This document shows, piece by piece, positions 55,298 to 64,000 of a stretch of DNA of 64,000 bases. Location of the stretch: contig NZ_JAMXMC010000008.1 in the NCBI RefSeq assembly GCF_024055665.1, forward strand, positions 186,001-250,000, in the 5' to 3' direction. Each line of letters opens with the position of its first letter. The first letter of the stretch is position 1. Under the pieces are notes generated by a model. The model was not told the DNA's origin and searched no databases. It saw only the letters and a program-made list of their open reading frames with translations. Source of the stretch: Ideonella oryzae. GTDB taxonomy: Bacteria > Pseudomonadota > Gammaproteobacteria > Burkholderiales > Burkholderiaceae_C. The translations under genes were made by a program, and so were the position numbers.

Positions 55298-55798
55298 CTA
55301 TGCCGCCGGTGCCTGGCCGGGACGCAGCATCTCCTGGTGGGGGATGTCGTCCTCGAGATAGACCTCGCCCACGGCCTGGTAGCCGAAGCCGCCGTAGAAG
55401 TCCGCCAGGTGCGCCTGCGCGCTGATGCGGTTGGCCTGCCCTGGCCAGCTCAGATCGCAGCGGCGCACGCCCTCGCCCACGAGCACGCGGCCCAGGCCCA
55501 GGCCGCGCACGGCGGGATGGTTGACCACCCGGCCCAGCGCCGGCTCGTCGTACTTGACGCCGGGGTCCACGGCCCGCAGGTAGAGCACCAGTTCGCCGGC
55601 CGGCAGGCCGTGCCAGTCACGGGCCAGGCGGCCCAGCAGGTGCCAGCTGCGCTGGTCCAGGCCATCCGGGTCCAGGTAGGGGCCCTGCTCCAGGATGAAC
55701 ACGCGGGCCCGCAGCTGCAGCAGGTCGTACAGATTCTGCAAGCCCAGATCGGGGAAGCGGCACCAGGTCCAGAGGATGTCGGGCGGTTGGGTCGTCAT
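55298..55798 (-). CDS. GNAT-family N-acetyltransferase, ElaA-like
   Basis: A 166-aa acetyltransferase. ElaA-family signature: [24 protein letters not shown] at the N-terminus, acetyl-CoA-binding [18 protein letters not shown] (motif A), and [25 protein letters not shown] at the C-terminus. Substrate unknown. The ATG at 55798 is the family start; the frame upstream is non-coding. It is 36 bases after the PaaI gene on the same strand. Confidence 0.92.
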   Translation of the reverse strand: MTTQPPDILWTWCRFPDLGLQNLYDLLQLRARVFILEQGPYLDPDGLDQRSWHLLGRLARDWHGLPAGELVLYLRAVDPGVKYDEPALGRVVNHPAVRGLGLGRVLVGEGVRRCDLSWPGQANRISAQAHLADFYGGFGYQAVGEVYLEDDIPHQEMLRPGQAPAA

Positions 55799-55833
55799 GG
55801 TGGACCGCATTGTCCATCCGCCGGTGGCACACC

Positions 55834-56274
55834 TCAGCGTGGCGGCCGCGCCGGCGCGGTGACGCCGCCCAGGAACTTGAAGGTGGCGGTGGCATGGGCG
55901 CACAGCTCGCCCTGGGCGTTGAGCACCCGGCCCTCGCAGAAGGCCATGCTGACGGTGCGTTGCAGCACCTTGCCGATGCCGCGCAACTCGCCCTCGGCGG
56001 GCCGCAGAAAGCTGGTCTTGAGCTCGATGGTGGCCACGCCCGGGCCTTCCTGGTGGCCGCTGCGGGCGGCCAGGGCCATGGAGATGTCCATCATCGTCAG
56101 CAGCAGCCCGCCATGCGCCACACCCCAGCCGTTCAGGTGGGGCGCCTGCAGCCAGACCCGCACCTCCGCGCTGTCCTCGGTGGCGCCGTAGAACTGCAGG
56201 CCCAGGTGGTGGGCAAAGGGAATGGGGATCGGGAAAGGCTGGGGGTGGGCCTGGGGCGGGACAGGGGCGTTCAT
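55834..56274 (-). CDS. PaaI-family (hotdog-fold) thioesterase
   Basis: A 146-aa acyl-CoA thioesterase. The segment [23 protein letters not shown] is the catalytic helix region of the hotdog fold, with the His-Gly-Gly pattern. Two beta strands of the family follow ([23 protein letters not shown]). Substrates could be aromatic or medium-chain acyl-CoA. The start is ATG 56274. Divergent from selO with 120 bases between. Confidence 0.9.
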   Translation of the reverse strand: MNAPVPPQAHPQPFPIPIPFAHHLGLQFYGATEDSAEVRVWLQAPHLNGWGVAHGGLLLTMMDISMALAARSGHQEGPGVATIELKTSFLRPAEGELRGIGKVLQRTVSMAFCEGRVLNAQGELCAHATATFKFLGGVTAPARPPR

Positions 56275-56394
56275 GCCGCGATCTTCTCGCAAACCCTGAG
56301 TGAACGCCCTCCCCAGGACCGCAGCCGCGCCGGTGCCTGCGGCGGAAAGCCCCACCCCCGGCCGGGCACTGCCGCCTTGCCTACACTGCCCCGC

Positions 56395-57894
56395 ATGGAC
56401 GACCGCCGCGCCCCCCTGCCCCCCGACGCCACACGCTGGCCCAACCGCTTCGCGGGCCTGGGCCCGGCCTTCCACACCCCGATGCGCGGCACCGGCCTGC
56501 CCGACCCGCACTGGGTGGCCACCAGCGACGATGCCGCCGCCGTGCTGGGCTGGCCGACCGACTGGTGGCAGCGCTGGCCCGAGGCCCTGGCCGTCTTCAG
56601 CGGCAACGCCACCTGGGAGGGCATGGCGCCGCTGGCCTCGGTCTACAGCGGCCACCAGTTCGGTGTCTGGGCCGGTCAGTTGGGCGACGGCCGGGCCTTG
56701 ATGCTGGGCGAGGTGGACACGCCTCAGGGGCCGATGGAGCTGCAGCTCAAGGGGGCGGGCCGCACGCCCTATTCGCGCATGGGCGACGGGCGGGCGGTGC
56801 TGCGCTCCTCCATCCGCGAGTTCCTGGGCTCCGAGGCCATGCACCACCTGGGCATCCCCACCAGCCGCGGCTTGTGCCTGACCGGCTCGGCCCTGCCGGT
56901 GCGCCGCGAGCGGGTGGAGACGGCAGCCGTGGTCACCCGCGTGGCGCCCAGCTTCCTGCGCTTTGGCCACTTCGAGCACTTCTACCACCACGACCGGCAT
57001 GAGGAGCTGCGCACGCTGGCCGAGCACGCCATCGCGCACCACTTCCCGGCCTGCCGCGAGGCCGAGCAACCGGTGCTGGCCCTGCTGAGCGAGGTCACGG
57101 AGCGCACGGCCCGGCTGATCGCCCAGTGGCAGGCGGTGGGCTTCTGCCACGGGGTGATGAACACCGACAACATGTCGCTGCTGGGGCTGACGATCGACTA
57201 CGGCCCCTTTGGCTTCCTGGATGTGTTCGACCCGCAGCACATCTGCAACCACTCCGACGAAGGCGGGCTGTATGCCTACGCCCGCCAGCCCAAGGTGGGC
57301 TGGTGGAACCTGCACGCCTTCGCCCAGGCCCTGGTGCCCCTGGTCGGCCAGGGTCAGGGCACGCCGGAGGACGTGGCCGCCATCCGCGCCGCGCTGGCCC
57401 GCTACGAAACCGTCTTCGCCCAGGCGCTGGCCGCGCAGATGCGCGCCAAGCTGGGCCTGCGCGAGGTGCGCGAAGCCGACCAGGACCTGGTCAACGACTG
57501 GCTGCGCCTGCTGGAAACGCAGAAGGCGGACTACACCATCGCGATGCGCAGCCTGTGCGACTTCTCGCCCCGGGATGCGGGGCCCGTGCGCGATGTCTTC
57601 ATGGACCGCGAGGCCTTTGACACCTGGGCCGCGCGCTACGCCGAGCGCCTGACCGCCGAGCACAGCGTCGACACCGAGCGCCAGGCCGCCATGCGGCGGG
57701 CCAATCCGCGGGTGGTGCTGCGCAACCACCTGGCGGAGACGGCCATCCAGCGTGCGGAACAAGGCGACTTCAGCGAAGTCCAACGCCTGCTGGCGGTGCT
57801 GTCCCGCCCCTTCGACGACGACAGCGGCACCGCCGCCGACGCCGGCTTCCCGCCCGACTGGGCGCAGCAACTCTCCGTGTCCTGCTCCTCATGA
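56395..57894 (+). CDS. selO: SelO family protein adenylyltransferase
   Basis: A pseudokinase-fold enzyme that moves AMP from ATP to Ser/Thr/Tyr on redox proteins. It is 499 aa. Family blocks: [83 protein letters not shown]. No C-terminal selenocysteine or CxxU motif is present; the tail ends in SVSCSS. It overlaps msrB by ATGA, linking it to oxidative repair. Confidence 0.94.
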   Translation: MDDRRAPLPPDATRWPNRFAGLGPAFHTPMRGTGLPDPHWVATSDDAAAVLGWPTDWWQRWPEALAVFSGNATWEGMAPLASVYSGHQFGVWAGQLGDGRALMLGEVDTPQGPMELQLKGAGRTPYSRMGDGRAVLRSSIREFLGSEAMHHLGIPTSRGLCLTGSALPVRRERVETAAVVTRVAPSFLRFGHFEHFYHHDRHEELRTLAEHAIAHHFPACREAEQPVLALLSEVTERTARLIAQWQAVGFCHGVMNTDNMSLLGLTIDYGPFGFLDVFDPQHICNHSDEGGLYAYARQPKVGWWNLHAFAQALVPLVGQGQGTPEDVAAIRAALARYETVFAQALAAQMRAKLGLREVREADQDLVNDWLRLLETQKADYTIAMRSLCDFSPRDAGPVRDVFMDREAFDTWAARYAERLTAEHSVDTERQAAMRRANPRVVLRNHLAETAIQRAEQGDFSEVQRLLAVLSRPFDDDSGTAADAGFPPDWAQQLSVSCSS

Positions 57895-58328
57895 CCCACG
57901 ATCCGCGCGACCACGACGACGCCCGCTATCCCGTCCAGAAGACCGAGGCCGAGTGGCGCGACCAGCTCGACCCGACGCAATTCGCAGTGGCCCGCCAGGC
58001 GGCCACCGAGCGCGCCTTCACCGGCGTCTACTGGAACCATTGGGAGCCCGGCATCTACCGCTGCGTGGGCTGCGGTCAGGCCCTGTTCAGTTCCGACACC
58101 AAGTTCGATGCCGGCTGCGGCTGGCCCAGCTACGGCCAGGCCATCGAGGAAGGCCGGGTCGAGCGGCGGGTCGACACTTCGCACGGCATGACGCGCGTCG
58201 AAGTGCGCTGCGCGAACTGCGGCTCGCACCTGGGCCATGTGTTCGATGACGGCCCCGCCCCCACCGGAGAGCGCTTCTGCATCAATTCGGCAGCGATACA
58301 CTTCGCGCCGGATTCCGGAACGCCATGA
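57891..58328 (+). CDS. msrB: Peptide-methionine (R)-S-oxide reductase
   Basis: Repairs methionine-R-sulfoxide. It is 145 aa. The zinc site is CVGCGQ and CANCG; the catalytic Cys lies in [24 protein letters not shown] is the substrate-pocket region. The start ATG overlaps the selO stop, and its own stop overlaps yciB by 4 bases. Confidence 0.96.
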   Translation: MTHDPRDHDDARYPVQKTEAEWRDQLDPTQFAVARQAATERAFTGVYWNHWEPGIYRCVGCGQALFSSDTKFDAGCGWPSYGQAIEEGRVERRVDTSHGMTRVEVRCANCGSHLGHVFDDGPAPTGERFCINSAAIHFAPDSGTP

Positions 58329-58978
58329 AACTTCTGTTCGACCTGCTGCCCATCGTCCTGTTCTTCGCCACCTTTCGTTATGCGGAAGGCCATCAGGACT
58401 GGGCGGGCGCCTTCGCCACCGAACATTTCGGCAGCCTCGTCTCCGGCGGCGTGGTGGCACCCAAAGAAGCCCCCGTGCTGCTGGCCACCGTGGTGGTCAT
58501 CATCGCCACGCTCGCCCAGGTGGTCTACCTGAAGGCCCGCGGGCGCAAGGTGGACGCCATGCTCTGGTTCAGCCTGGCCCTGGTGGTGATCCTGGGCGGT
58601 CTGACCATCTGGTTCCACAACGAGACCTTCATCAAGTGGAAGCCCAGCGGCCTGTACTGGGCCTTCGGCATCGCCCTGTGGGCCAGTCAGGCCCTGTTCG
58701 GCAAGAACCTGCTGCGCAGCACGCTGGGCAAGGAACTGCCCCTGCCCGAACCGGTGTGGCGGCGCCTGAACTTCGCCTGGATCGCCTTCTTTGCCCTGAT
58801 GGGCCTGGTCAACCTGTGGGTGGCCTACAGCTTCGAGACCGCCATCTGGGTGGACTTCAAGCTCTTCGGTGCCACCGGCCTGATGCTGCTGTTCATGGTG
58901 GCGCAGGGCGTCTACATCAGCCGCCACCTGCCCGAAGCCGAGAGCAGCGAAGGCGAGTCCCCCAAGAGCCTGCCATGA
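58325..58978 (+). CDS. yciB: Septation-associated inner-membrane protein YciB (IspZ)
   Basis: A 217-aa membrane protein with about five or six hydrophobic helices. It begins [20 protein letters not shown], with the family motifs [45 protein letters not shown] and [14 protein letters not shown]. It is needed for normal envelope and division in Shigella and E. coli. Overlaps both neighbours by ATGA. Confidence 0.93.
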   Translation: MKLLFDLLPIVLFFATFRYAEGHQDWAGAFATEHFGSLVSGGVVAPKEAPVLLATVVVIIATLAQVVYLKARGRKVDAMLWFSLALVVILGGLTIWFHNETFIKWKPSGLYWAFGIALWASQALFGKNLLRSTLGKELPLPEPVWRRLNFAWIAFFALMGLVNLWVAYSFETAIWVDFKLFGATGLMLLFMVAQGVYISRHLPEAESSEGESPKSLP

Positions 58979-59256
58979 ACACCCGCCCCCAACGCCCCAC
59001 GGCCGACCAGATCGAGGCCGTCCTGCGATCGGCCCTGACGCCCTCGCTGCTGGAGGTGCGCGACGACAGCGCGGCCCATGCCGGCCATGCGGGCGCCGCC
59101 GAGGGCAGCCATTTCAGCGTCCGGATCGTCAGCGCGCAATTCGTGGGGGTGGCCCGCGTGGGCCGTCACCGCCTTGTGTATGATGCCCTGCGCGACCTGA
59201 TGACCCAGGGGATCCACGCGCTGGCGCTGGACACCCGCGCACCGGGCGAACACTGA
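58975..59256 (+). CDS. BolA family protein
   Basis: A 93-aa BolA-fold protein. The conserved His is in HFSVRIVSAQFVGVARVGRHRLVYDAL. BolA proteins work with monothiol glutaredoxins in Fe-S handling and affect cell shape. Extends the selO-msrB-yciB operon by an ATGA overlap. Confidence 0.92.
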   Translation: MNTRPQRPTADQIEAVLRSALTPSLLEVRDDSAAHAGHAGAAEGSHFSVRIVSAQFVGVARVGRHRLVYDALRDLMTQGIHALALDTRAPGEH

Positions 59257-59395
59257 GCTCCGGGGCGCCACAGGCATCGGACGGCCTTCACGTGTGCCTC
59301 ACGTCAACCCGCCGTTTCGCTTCGCGCCCTCTCCCTCTTCCTTCCCGTCATTCCTGTTCCTGACGACACGAGTCCCCCGAAAGGCGACATCCACC

Positions 59396-60196
59396 ATGAA
59401 GCTGAAGTCCACTGTCCTGCTGGCGGCCCTGGCCGTGATCCTGCCGCTGGCGGCCCAGGCCCAGAACGTTGCCATCGTCAATGGCAAGCCGGTGCCCAAG
59501 GCGCGCGTGAACACCCTGCTGCAACAGGCCAACCGCAGCGGCCAGCCGGTCACCCCGGAGATGGAATCCCGTGCCCGCGACGAAGTGGTGCTGCGCGAGA
59601 TCTTCGCCCAGGCCGCCGAGAAGGCCGGCATCCCCGCCAGCGCCGACTTCAAGGCCCAGCTGGAACTGCTGCGCCAGACCGTGCTGATCCGTGAGCTGTT
59701 CGCCGACTACCAGAAGAAGCATCAGCCTTCTGAAGCCGACGCCAAGGCCGAATACGAGAAGATCAAAGTGGCTTCGTCCGGCACCGAGTACCACGCTCGC
59801 CACATCCTGGTGGAGACCGAGGACGAAGCCAAGAAGCTGATCGAGCAGATCAAGGGTGGCGCCAGCTTCGAGGAACTCGCCAAGAAGAACTCCAAGGATC
59901 CGGGCTCGGCCGAGAACGGTGGTGACCTGGACTTCGCCAAGCCCGAGACCTATGTGCCGGAATTCGGCCAGGCCCTGGCCGCGCTGAAGAAGGGCGAGTA
60001 CACCCAGACCCCGGTGAAGACCCAGTTCGGCTGGCACATCATCAAGCTGGAAGACACCCGCGAAGCCAAGTTCCCGGCCTTCGAGGAAGTCAAGCCGCAG
60101 ATCATGCAACGCCTGGCCCAGGCCGCCCTGCAGAAGTACCAGGAAGACCTGAAGAACGCCGCCAAGACCGACTACAAGTTCTCGGCTGGCGAATAA
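59396..60196 (+). CDS. Periplasmic peptidyl-prolyl cis-trans isomerase, parvulin type
   Basis: A 266-aa PPIase helping fold exported proteins. Signal peptide at 1-20 (LLAALAVILPLAAQAQ). An N-terminal SurA-like helical region, then one rotamase domain at about 130-225 (ARHILVETEDEAKKLIEQIKGGASFEELA, NGGDLDFAKPETYVPEF, PVKTQFGWHIIKLED). The ATG at 59396 matches the signal peptide. A terminator follows 28 bases after the stop. Confidence 0.94.
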   Translation: MKLKSTVLLAALAVILPLAAQAQNVAIVNGKPVPKARVNTLLQQANRSGQPVTPEMESRARDEVVLREIFAQAAEKAGIPASADFKAQLELLRQTVLIRELFADYQKKHQPSEADAKAEYEKIKVASSGTEYHARHILVETEDEAKKLIEQIKGGASFEELAKKNSKDPGSAENGGDLDFAKPETYVPEFGQALAALKKGEYTQTPVKTQFGWHIIKLEDTREAKFPAFEEVKPQIMQRLAQAALQKYQEDLKNAAKTDYKFSAGE

Positions 60197-60223
60197 GCTT
60201 CCCAGGCCCTGAGCCTCTGACGA

Positions 60224-60251
60224 CAAGGCACCTTCGGGTGCCTTGTTCATT
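60224..60251 (+). terminator. Rho-independent terminator after the PPIase gene
   Basis: A 9-bp stem CAAGGCACC/GGTGCCTTG with a TTCG tetraloop (60224-60245), followed by TTCATTT. Confidence 0.85.
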
Positions 60252-60320
60252 TGGTGCAGCCGCGGGGCCCGCCGCACGGGCCGGTTAGCATCTCGCCATC
60301 TCACTTTCACCTCTGCCACC

Positions 60321-61250
60321 ATGGCCGCTGCCAACCTGCTCGCCCTGATCGACGACATCACGACCGTCCTTGACGACGTGTCGGTGCTGACCAAGGTGGC
60401 CGCCAAGAAGACGGCTGGCGTGCTGGGCGACGACCTGGCGCTCAATGCCCAGCAGGTCCACGGTGTGGACGCCAGCCGCGAGCTGCCGGTGGTCTGGGCC
60501 GTGGCCAAGGGCTCGCTGGTCAACAAGGCCATCCTGGTGCCGGCGGCCCTGACCATCAGCGCCCTGGCGCCATGGCTGGTCACCCCCTTGCTGATGGTCG
60601 GCGGTGCCTACCTGTGCTTCGAAGGTTTCGAGAAGGTGTGGCACCGGCTGCGCCATGGCACCGAGGAAGGCGCCGAGCATGCCGCACTGACCGAGGCCCT
60701 GTCCGACCCCTCGGTGGACCTGGTGGCGCTGGAGAAAGACAAGATCCGCGGCGCCATCCGCACCGACTTCATCCTCTCGGCCGAAATCATCGCCATCACC
60801 CTGGGCAGCGTGGCCGGGGCCACGCTGCTCACCCAGTTCGGCGTGATGGCCCTGGTGGCCGTCGTCCTGACCATCGGGGTCTACGGCCTGGTGGCGGCCA
60901 TCGTCAAGCTGGACGACGCCGGCCTGGCGCTGGCCCGTCTGCAAGGCGACGGCGCCACTTGGCGCGGTCTGCGCAACCTGGGCCGGCTGCTGCTGGGCGC
61001 CGCGCCCTGGCTGATGAAGATTCTCAGCGTGCTGGGCACGGCTGCCATGTTCCTGGTGGGCGGGGGCATCCTGGTGCACGGCTGGCCCTTCCTGCACCAC
61101 GGCGTGCTGGCGCTCACCCAGGCGCTGCCTGGCTGGCTGAACGCCGTGGCCGGGCTGCTGGCACCGGCCCTGATCGGGGTGGTCGCTGGCGGCCTGGTGC
61201 TGGCGGTGGTGAACCTGGTGGCCCGCCTGCGCGGGCGCGCCGCGCACTGA
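60321..61250 (+). CDS. DUF808/YedI-family inner-membrane protein
   Basis: A 309-aa membrane protein. It begins with LLALIDDITTVLDDVSVLTKVAAKKTAGVLGDDLALNA, the family hallmark, then KAILVPAALTISALAPWLVTPLLMVGGAYLCFEGFEKV and a domain with four more hydrophobic helices. Function is unknown in all species. The ATG at 60321 is the first methionine of the conserved segment. It is convergent with the ABC ATPase. Confidence 0.9.
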   Translation: MAAANLLALIDDITTVLDDVSVLTKVAAKKTAGVLGDDLALNAQQVHGVDASRELPVVWAVAKGSLVNKAILVPAALTISALAPWLVTPLLMVGGAYLCFEGFEKVWHRLRHGTEEGAEHAALTEALSDPSVDLVALEKDKIRGAIRTDFILSAEIIAITLGSVAGATLLTQFGVMALVAVVLTIGVYGLVAAIVKLDDAGLALARLQGDGATWRGLRNLGRLLLGAAPWLMKILSVLGTAAMFLVGGGILVHGWPFLHHGVLALTQALPGWLNAVAGLLAPALIGVVAGGLVLAVVNLVARLRGRAAH

Positions 61251-61265
61251 CCCCTCGGCCGCCGA

Positions 61266-61958
61266 TCAGACGCTCAGGGTTTCGCCCTGGGCCGCCAGGC
61301 GGCCGGCGTCGATCAGCAACTGCCGGTCGCAGCGGGCAGCAATGCCCCGGTCGTGGGTCACCAGCACCAGGGTGGTCCCGCGCTCGCGCTTGAGCTCGAA
61401 CATCAGCTCCATCACCTTCTCGCCGGTGGCATGGTCCAGGCTGCCCGTGGGCTCGTCGGCCAGCAGCACCTTGGGTTGCACCACGAAGGCCCGGGCCAAG
61501 GCCACCCGCTGCTGCTCGCCGCCGGACAGCAGCCGCGGGTAGTGGCTCAGGCGCTGACCCAGCCCGACACGCTGAAGCATGTCGGTGGCAGCGGCACGGG
61601 CATCGCGCCGGCCTGCCAGCTCCAGCGGCAGCATCACGTTCTCCAACGCCGTGCGGTTGGCCAGCAGCTGGAAGCTCTGGAACACGAAGCCCAGGGCCCG
61701 AGCCCGCAGGGCGGCGCGGGCATCCTCGTCCAGCGCGAACAAGTCCTCGCCATCGAGCTTGACCGTGCCCTCGCTGGGCACGTCCAGCCCGGCCAGCAGG
61801 CCCAGCAATGTGCTCTTGCCCGAGCCCGAGGCCCCCACGATGGCCGCGGATTCCCGGGCCTGCAGCGTGAAACTGATGTCGTGGAGAATGGTCAGAGTCC
61901 CGGTGGCGTCGCTCACCCGCTTGGCGAGGTGCTCGACGGCGATGATGGCTGGGGTCAT
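61266..61958 (-). CDS. ABC transporter ATP-binding protein (YbbA/LolD-like)
   Basis: A 230-aa MacB/LolD-type ATPase. Walker A VGASGSGKSTLLGLL, Q-loop LGFVFQSFQLL, signature LSGGEQQRVALARAF, Walker B VLLADEPTGSLDH. Its permease is not adjacent. The divergent tesA-like gene is the same neighbour as in the E. coli ybbA-tesA pair, so YbbA is the better match. Start ATG 61958 lies 3 bases from the tesA-like start, and has no clear SD. Confidence 0.88.
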   Translation of the reverse strand: MTPAIIAVEHLAKRVSDATGTLTILHDISFTLQARESAAIVGASGSGKSTLLGLLAGLDVPSEGTVKLDGEDLFALDEDARAALRARALGFVFQSFQLLANRTALENVMLPLELAGRRDARAAATDMLQRVGLGQRLSHYPRLLSGGEQQRVALARAFVVQPKVLLADEPTGSLDHATGEKVMELMFELKRERGTTLVLVTHDRGIAARCDRQLLIDAGRLAAQGETLSV

Positions 61959-61961
61959 GGA

Positions 61962-62669
61962 ATGAAGGACAAGGGCGTGTCAGACAAGAGAACCGCACCG
62001 GACGTGAAGCCGGTGCTGCCAGTCGGGCGTCGGCAATGGCTGCTGCACTGTAGCCTGTTGGCCTGCGCCCTGCCCTGGCAGGCCCATGCAGGGGCCGCCG
62101 AAGCCGCCCAGAAGCCCACGCTGCTGGTGCTGGGCGACAGCCTGTCGGCCGAGTACGGCCTGGCCCGTGGCAGCGGCTGGGTGGCGCTGCTGGGCGAGCG
62201 TCTGGCCAAGGCGCCACGCCCCTGGCTGGTGGTCAACGGCAGCATCAGCGGCGACACCACGGCCGGTGGCCGCAGCCGCCTGCCCGCCCTGCTGAAACAG
62301 CATCGGCCGAAGGTGGTGATCATCGAGCTGGGCGGCAACGACGCACTGCGCGGCCTGCCGCTGGCCAGCACCCGCGACAACCTGGACCAGATGGTCGCCC
62401 AGGCTCAGGCCCAGGGCGCCAAGGTGCTGGTGGCCGGCATGCAGGTGCCGCCCAACTACGGGGCGGCCTACACGCGGGATTTCGCCGCGGTGTTCAGCGA
62501 GGTGGCCCGGCAGCACAAGGCCACCCTGGTGCCCTTCCTGCTCAAGGGCGTGGCCGACCGGCCCGATGCCGATGCCTGGTTCCAGGCCGACCGCATCCAC
62601 CCTCTGGCCAAGGCCCATCCCCTCCTGCTGGACAACGTCTGGCCTGCGCTGCAGCCGCTGCTGCGCTGA
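61962..62669 (+). CDS. tesA: TesA-like GDSL arylesterase/thioesterase
   Basis: A 235-aa GDSL (SGNH) hydrolase. Signal peptide at about 24-43 (LLHCSLLACALPWQAHA). Catalytic blocks: Ser in LGDSLSAEYGL, Gly in NGSISGDTT, Asn in GGNDALRG, and Asp-x-x-His in DRIHPLA. Acts on acyl-CoA or aryl esters in the periplasm. Start ATG 61962 is the most upstream; GTG 61977 is possible, since the signal peptide begins after it. Confidence 0.9.
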   Translation: MKDKGVSDKRTAPDVKPVLPVGRRQWLLHCSLLACALPWQAHAGAAEAAQKPTLLVLGDSLSAEYGLARGSGWVALLGERLAKAPRPWLVVNGSISGDTTAGGRSRLPALLKQHRPKVVIIELGGNDALRGLPLASTRDNLDQMVAQAQAQGAKVLVAGMQVPPNYGAAYTRDFAAVFSEVARQHKATLVPFLLKGVADRPDADAWFQADRIHPLAKAHPLLLDNVWPALQPLLR

Positions 62670-62681
62670 GGCCGCATCCGC

Positions 62682-64000
62682 TCAGCGCTGGTTGTTGTCG
62701 CGGCGCTTGTCCTCGTCCTGCGGCCCAGGCCGCCTGCCGCCGCCGTGCGGGTCTCCCCGTTCGGCACCGGGTGGCGCCTGCCGCACCGGTGCGGGCTGGT
62801 AGGCCGGCATGGCAGGCTGATGTGGCGCGGGGGGCACGGCACGCGGCTGAGGCTCTGGCTGGCGCGGCTCTGGCACGGGCCGCACCGGCTGGGGCATGGC
62901 GGCCGGCGGCCGATAGCCACCACCGCGTCCTTCACCCTCGACGGCGTCATCCCTTGACGGCGCCTGGAAGCGCGGCGTCGGGCTCGGCGCATGGGGGCGC
63001 TGCTCCTGCACGGCCCCGGGCCACGCGGGTTGCCGGGCTGGCGTGGGTGGCACCACAGGTTGTGGCATGGGTTGCGGCACCGGCATCGGAACGGGTGTCT
63101 GCGGTCGGGGCGTGACGGGTGCGGAGTTCCCCGGCTGCGGCCTCACCGGCAGAGGGTGCCGGCGCCCATCGGGCCCACCGTCGTCTGCCCCAGGTGCAGG
63201 CGAACGGGGCACGGAAGGCGAGGTCGGCACGGGCTGCAGCGCCTGCACCGGCTGCACTGGCACGTGGCCCCAGCCCGGTGTGGGCACTGCGCGGCCGCCA
63301 TGGTCAGCGCCCTGTCCCGGCAGCGGCCCCACGGGCCGAGACGGCGGCGCCACCGGCACCAGCGGGCCACGGCCCCGGTCCTCGTCATCGTGCGGACGCA
63401 CCGCCCGCCACACCGGCTGCTGGGCCTGCACCACCTGGGCGGGCACCCAGGTCGCCCCACCCGGGGCCAGGCGGTTGCGGTAGTCGATGGTCCCGGCCGC
63501 CAAGGGATAGCGAACCAGCGGCGGACGCCAGGGGTTGACCCGCTGGTAGTACACCGGCGTGTAGACATAGGCCGGCACGAAGGGCTCCATCGGCGCCAGC
63601 GGCACCCAGCCCACCGTGGGCGGGCCGGCATTGACCGAGACGCTCCAGCCCGGGCCGCCCACCCAGCCCACCAGGGCCGGCGCATAGACCGGCCGGCGCA
63701 CATAGCTGCCAGGCACCCAGACCCAGCGGGTACCCCAGTAGACCCAACGGCCGTAGTGGAAGGGGGCAAAGCCCCAGGGCGCGTCGTCCACCCAGGTCCA
63801 GCCCCAGGGAGCAACCCAGAGCCAGCGGCCGTAGCGGTACGGTGCCCAACCGGCGCTCACCACCATCGGCTGCCACACCGCCCCATAGTCGGGGTGCTGC
63901 TCCCAGCGGCCATAGCGGTCCAAATCGCCCGCGCCGGTCATCTCGTTGGAGACCGGCGGGTTGTCGCGGGCCCAGTCGTTGCGCAGATCCTCGTCCTGCA
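62682..64000 (-). CDS. DUF6600 Trp/Tyr-rich protein, 5' end outside window
   Basis: At least 439 aa are visible; the frame stays open to the right edge, so the start is missing. The aromatic N-terminal part contains repeats of the form YGRW and WxPY (RYGRWEQHPDYGAVWQP, YRYGRWLWVAPWGWTWVDDAPWGFAPFHYGRW) typical of DUF6600. The last ~250 residues are a Pro/Gln/Arg-rich disordered tail ending DKRRDNNQR. Likely exported and outer-surface, but the signal peptide would lie beyond the window. Function unknown. Confidence 0.82.
   Translation of the reverse strand, partial: QDEDLRNDWARDNPPVSNEMTGAGDLDRYGRWEQHPDYGAVWQPMVVSAGWAPYRYGRWLWVAPWGWTWVDDAPWGFAPFHYGRWVYWGTRWVWVPGSYVRRPVYAPALVGWVGGPGWSVSVNAGPPTVGWVPLAPMEPFVPAYVYTPVYYQRVNPWRPPLVRYPLAAGTIDYRNRLAPGGATWVPAQVVQAQQPVWRAVRPHDDEDRGRGPLVPVAPPSRPVGPLPGQGADHGGRAVPTPGWGHVPVQPVQALQPVPTSPSVPRSPAPGADDGGPDGRRHPLPVRPQPGNSAPVTPRPQTPVPMPVPQPMPQPVVPPTPARQPAWPGAVQEQRPHAPSPTPRFQAPSRDDAVEGEGRGGGYRPPAAMPQPVRPVPEPRQPEPQPRAVPPAPHQPAMPAYQPAPVRQAPPGAERGDPHGGGRRPGPQDEDKRRDNNQR

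Noticed and set aside
1-64000. Genomic island, prophage or IS element
   Set aside because: No transposase, integrase or phage genes were seen, GC content stays high across the window, and neither tRNA locus is flanked by a direct-repeat att pair with an integrase.

Overview
This 64 kb window is a high-GC (about two-thirds G+C) chromosomal segment of a betaproteobacterium. It is most likely a Burkholderiales member of the Leptothrix/Rubrivivax/Ideonella/Roseateles type. The clues are a homodimeric-type AceE with a multi-lipoyl AceF, a phasin (polyhydroxyalkanoate storage), an APS-type CysH next to a DUF934 gene, and the order thrS-infC-rpmI-rplT-pheS-pheT-ihfA-merR-tRNA-Pro. The placement is inferred from gene content and order, not from a database search. 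There is no prophage, IS element, integron or CRISPR array. Coding density is very high, with many ATGA or GTGA overlaps.

Layout from left to right. (1) 1-3118, minus: pyruvate dehydrogenase aceE and the start of aceF. (2) 3348-6553: a membrane PAS sensor kinase and a FixJ-type response regulator. (3) 6677-15503: folD, prlC, an exported glutaredoxin-like protein, rmuC, a 2-hydroxyacid dehydrogenase, an HDAC-superfamily deacetylase, a phasin with a candidate two-operator promoter, and a patatin lipoprotein. (4) 15674-19886: assimilatory sulfur genes (sulfite reductase, DUF934, APS reductase, uroporphyrinogen-III methyltransferase) and a 7Fe ferredoxin. (5) 20027-22368: a TPP riboswitch in front of a TonB-dependent receptor, which points to outer-membrane uptake of thiamine or a precursor. 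(6) 22406-24403: two identical tRNA-Asn genes, a YjdM/PhnA-like zinc-ribbon protein and a leucine-rich-repeat protein kinase. (7) 24411-29047, minus: two paralogous acyl-CoA synthetases around an AcoR-like regulator that lacks the AAA+ domain. (8) 29354-39271: a small Cys-containing protein that appears to start at CTG, an H-NS-like protein, and recC-recB-recD. (9) 39428-47377, minus: tRNA-Pro and the thrS-to-merR translation operon.

(10) 47590-56274: an AraC regulator, a GMC oxidoreductase, a patatin, tex, an exported phosphoesterase, an ElaA-like acetyltransferase and a PaaI thioesterase. (11) 56395-60196: selO-msrB-yciB-bolA joined by 4-base overlaps, then a periplasmic parvulin. (12) 60321-64000: DUF808, an ABC ATPase, a TesA-like esterase and a tryptophan/tyrosine-rich DUF6600 protein that runs off the window.

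The most interesting signals are regulatory. The thrS leader has a 13-residue peptide with tandem Phe codons, followed by mutually exclusive hairpins. A second terminator/antiterminator pair lies between rplT and pheS. A thiamine riboswitch controls a TonB receptor. infC and the small gene at 29354 appear to use non-standard start codons. The LRR-kinase is the most unusual protein. No clearly new multi-gene defence or mobile system was found.
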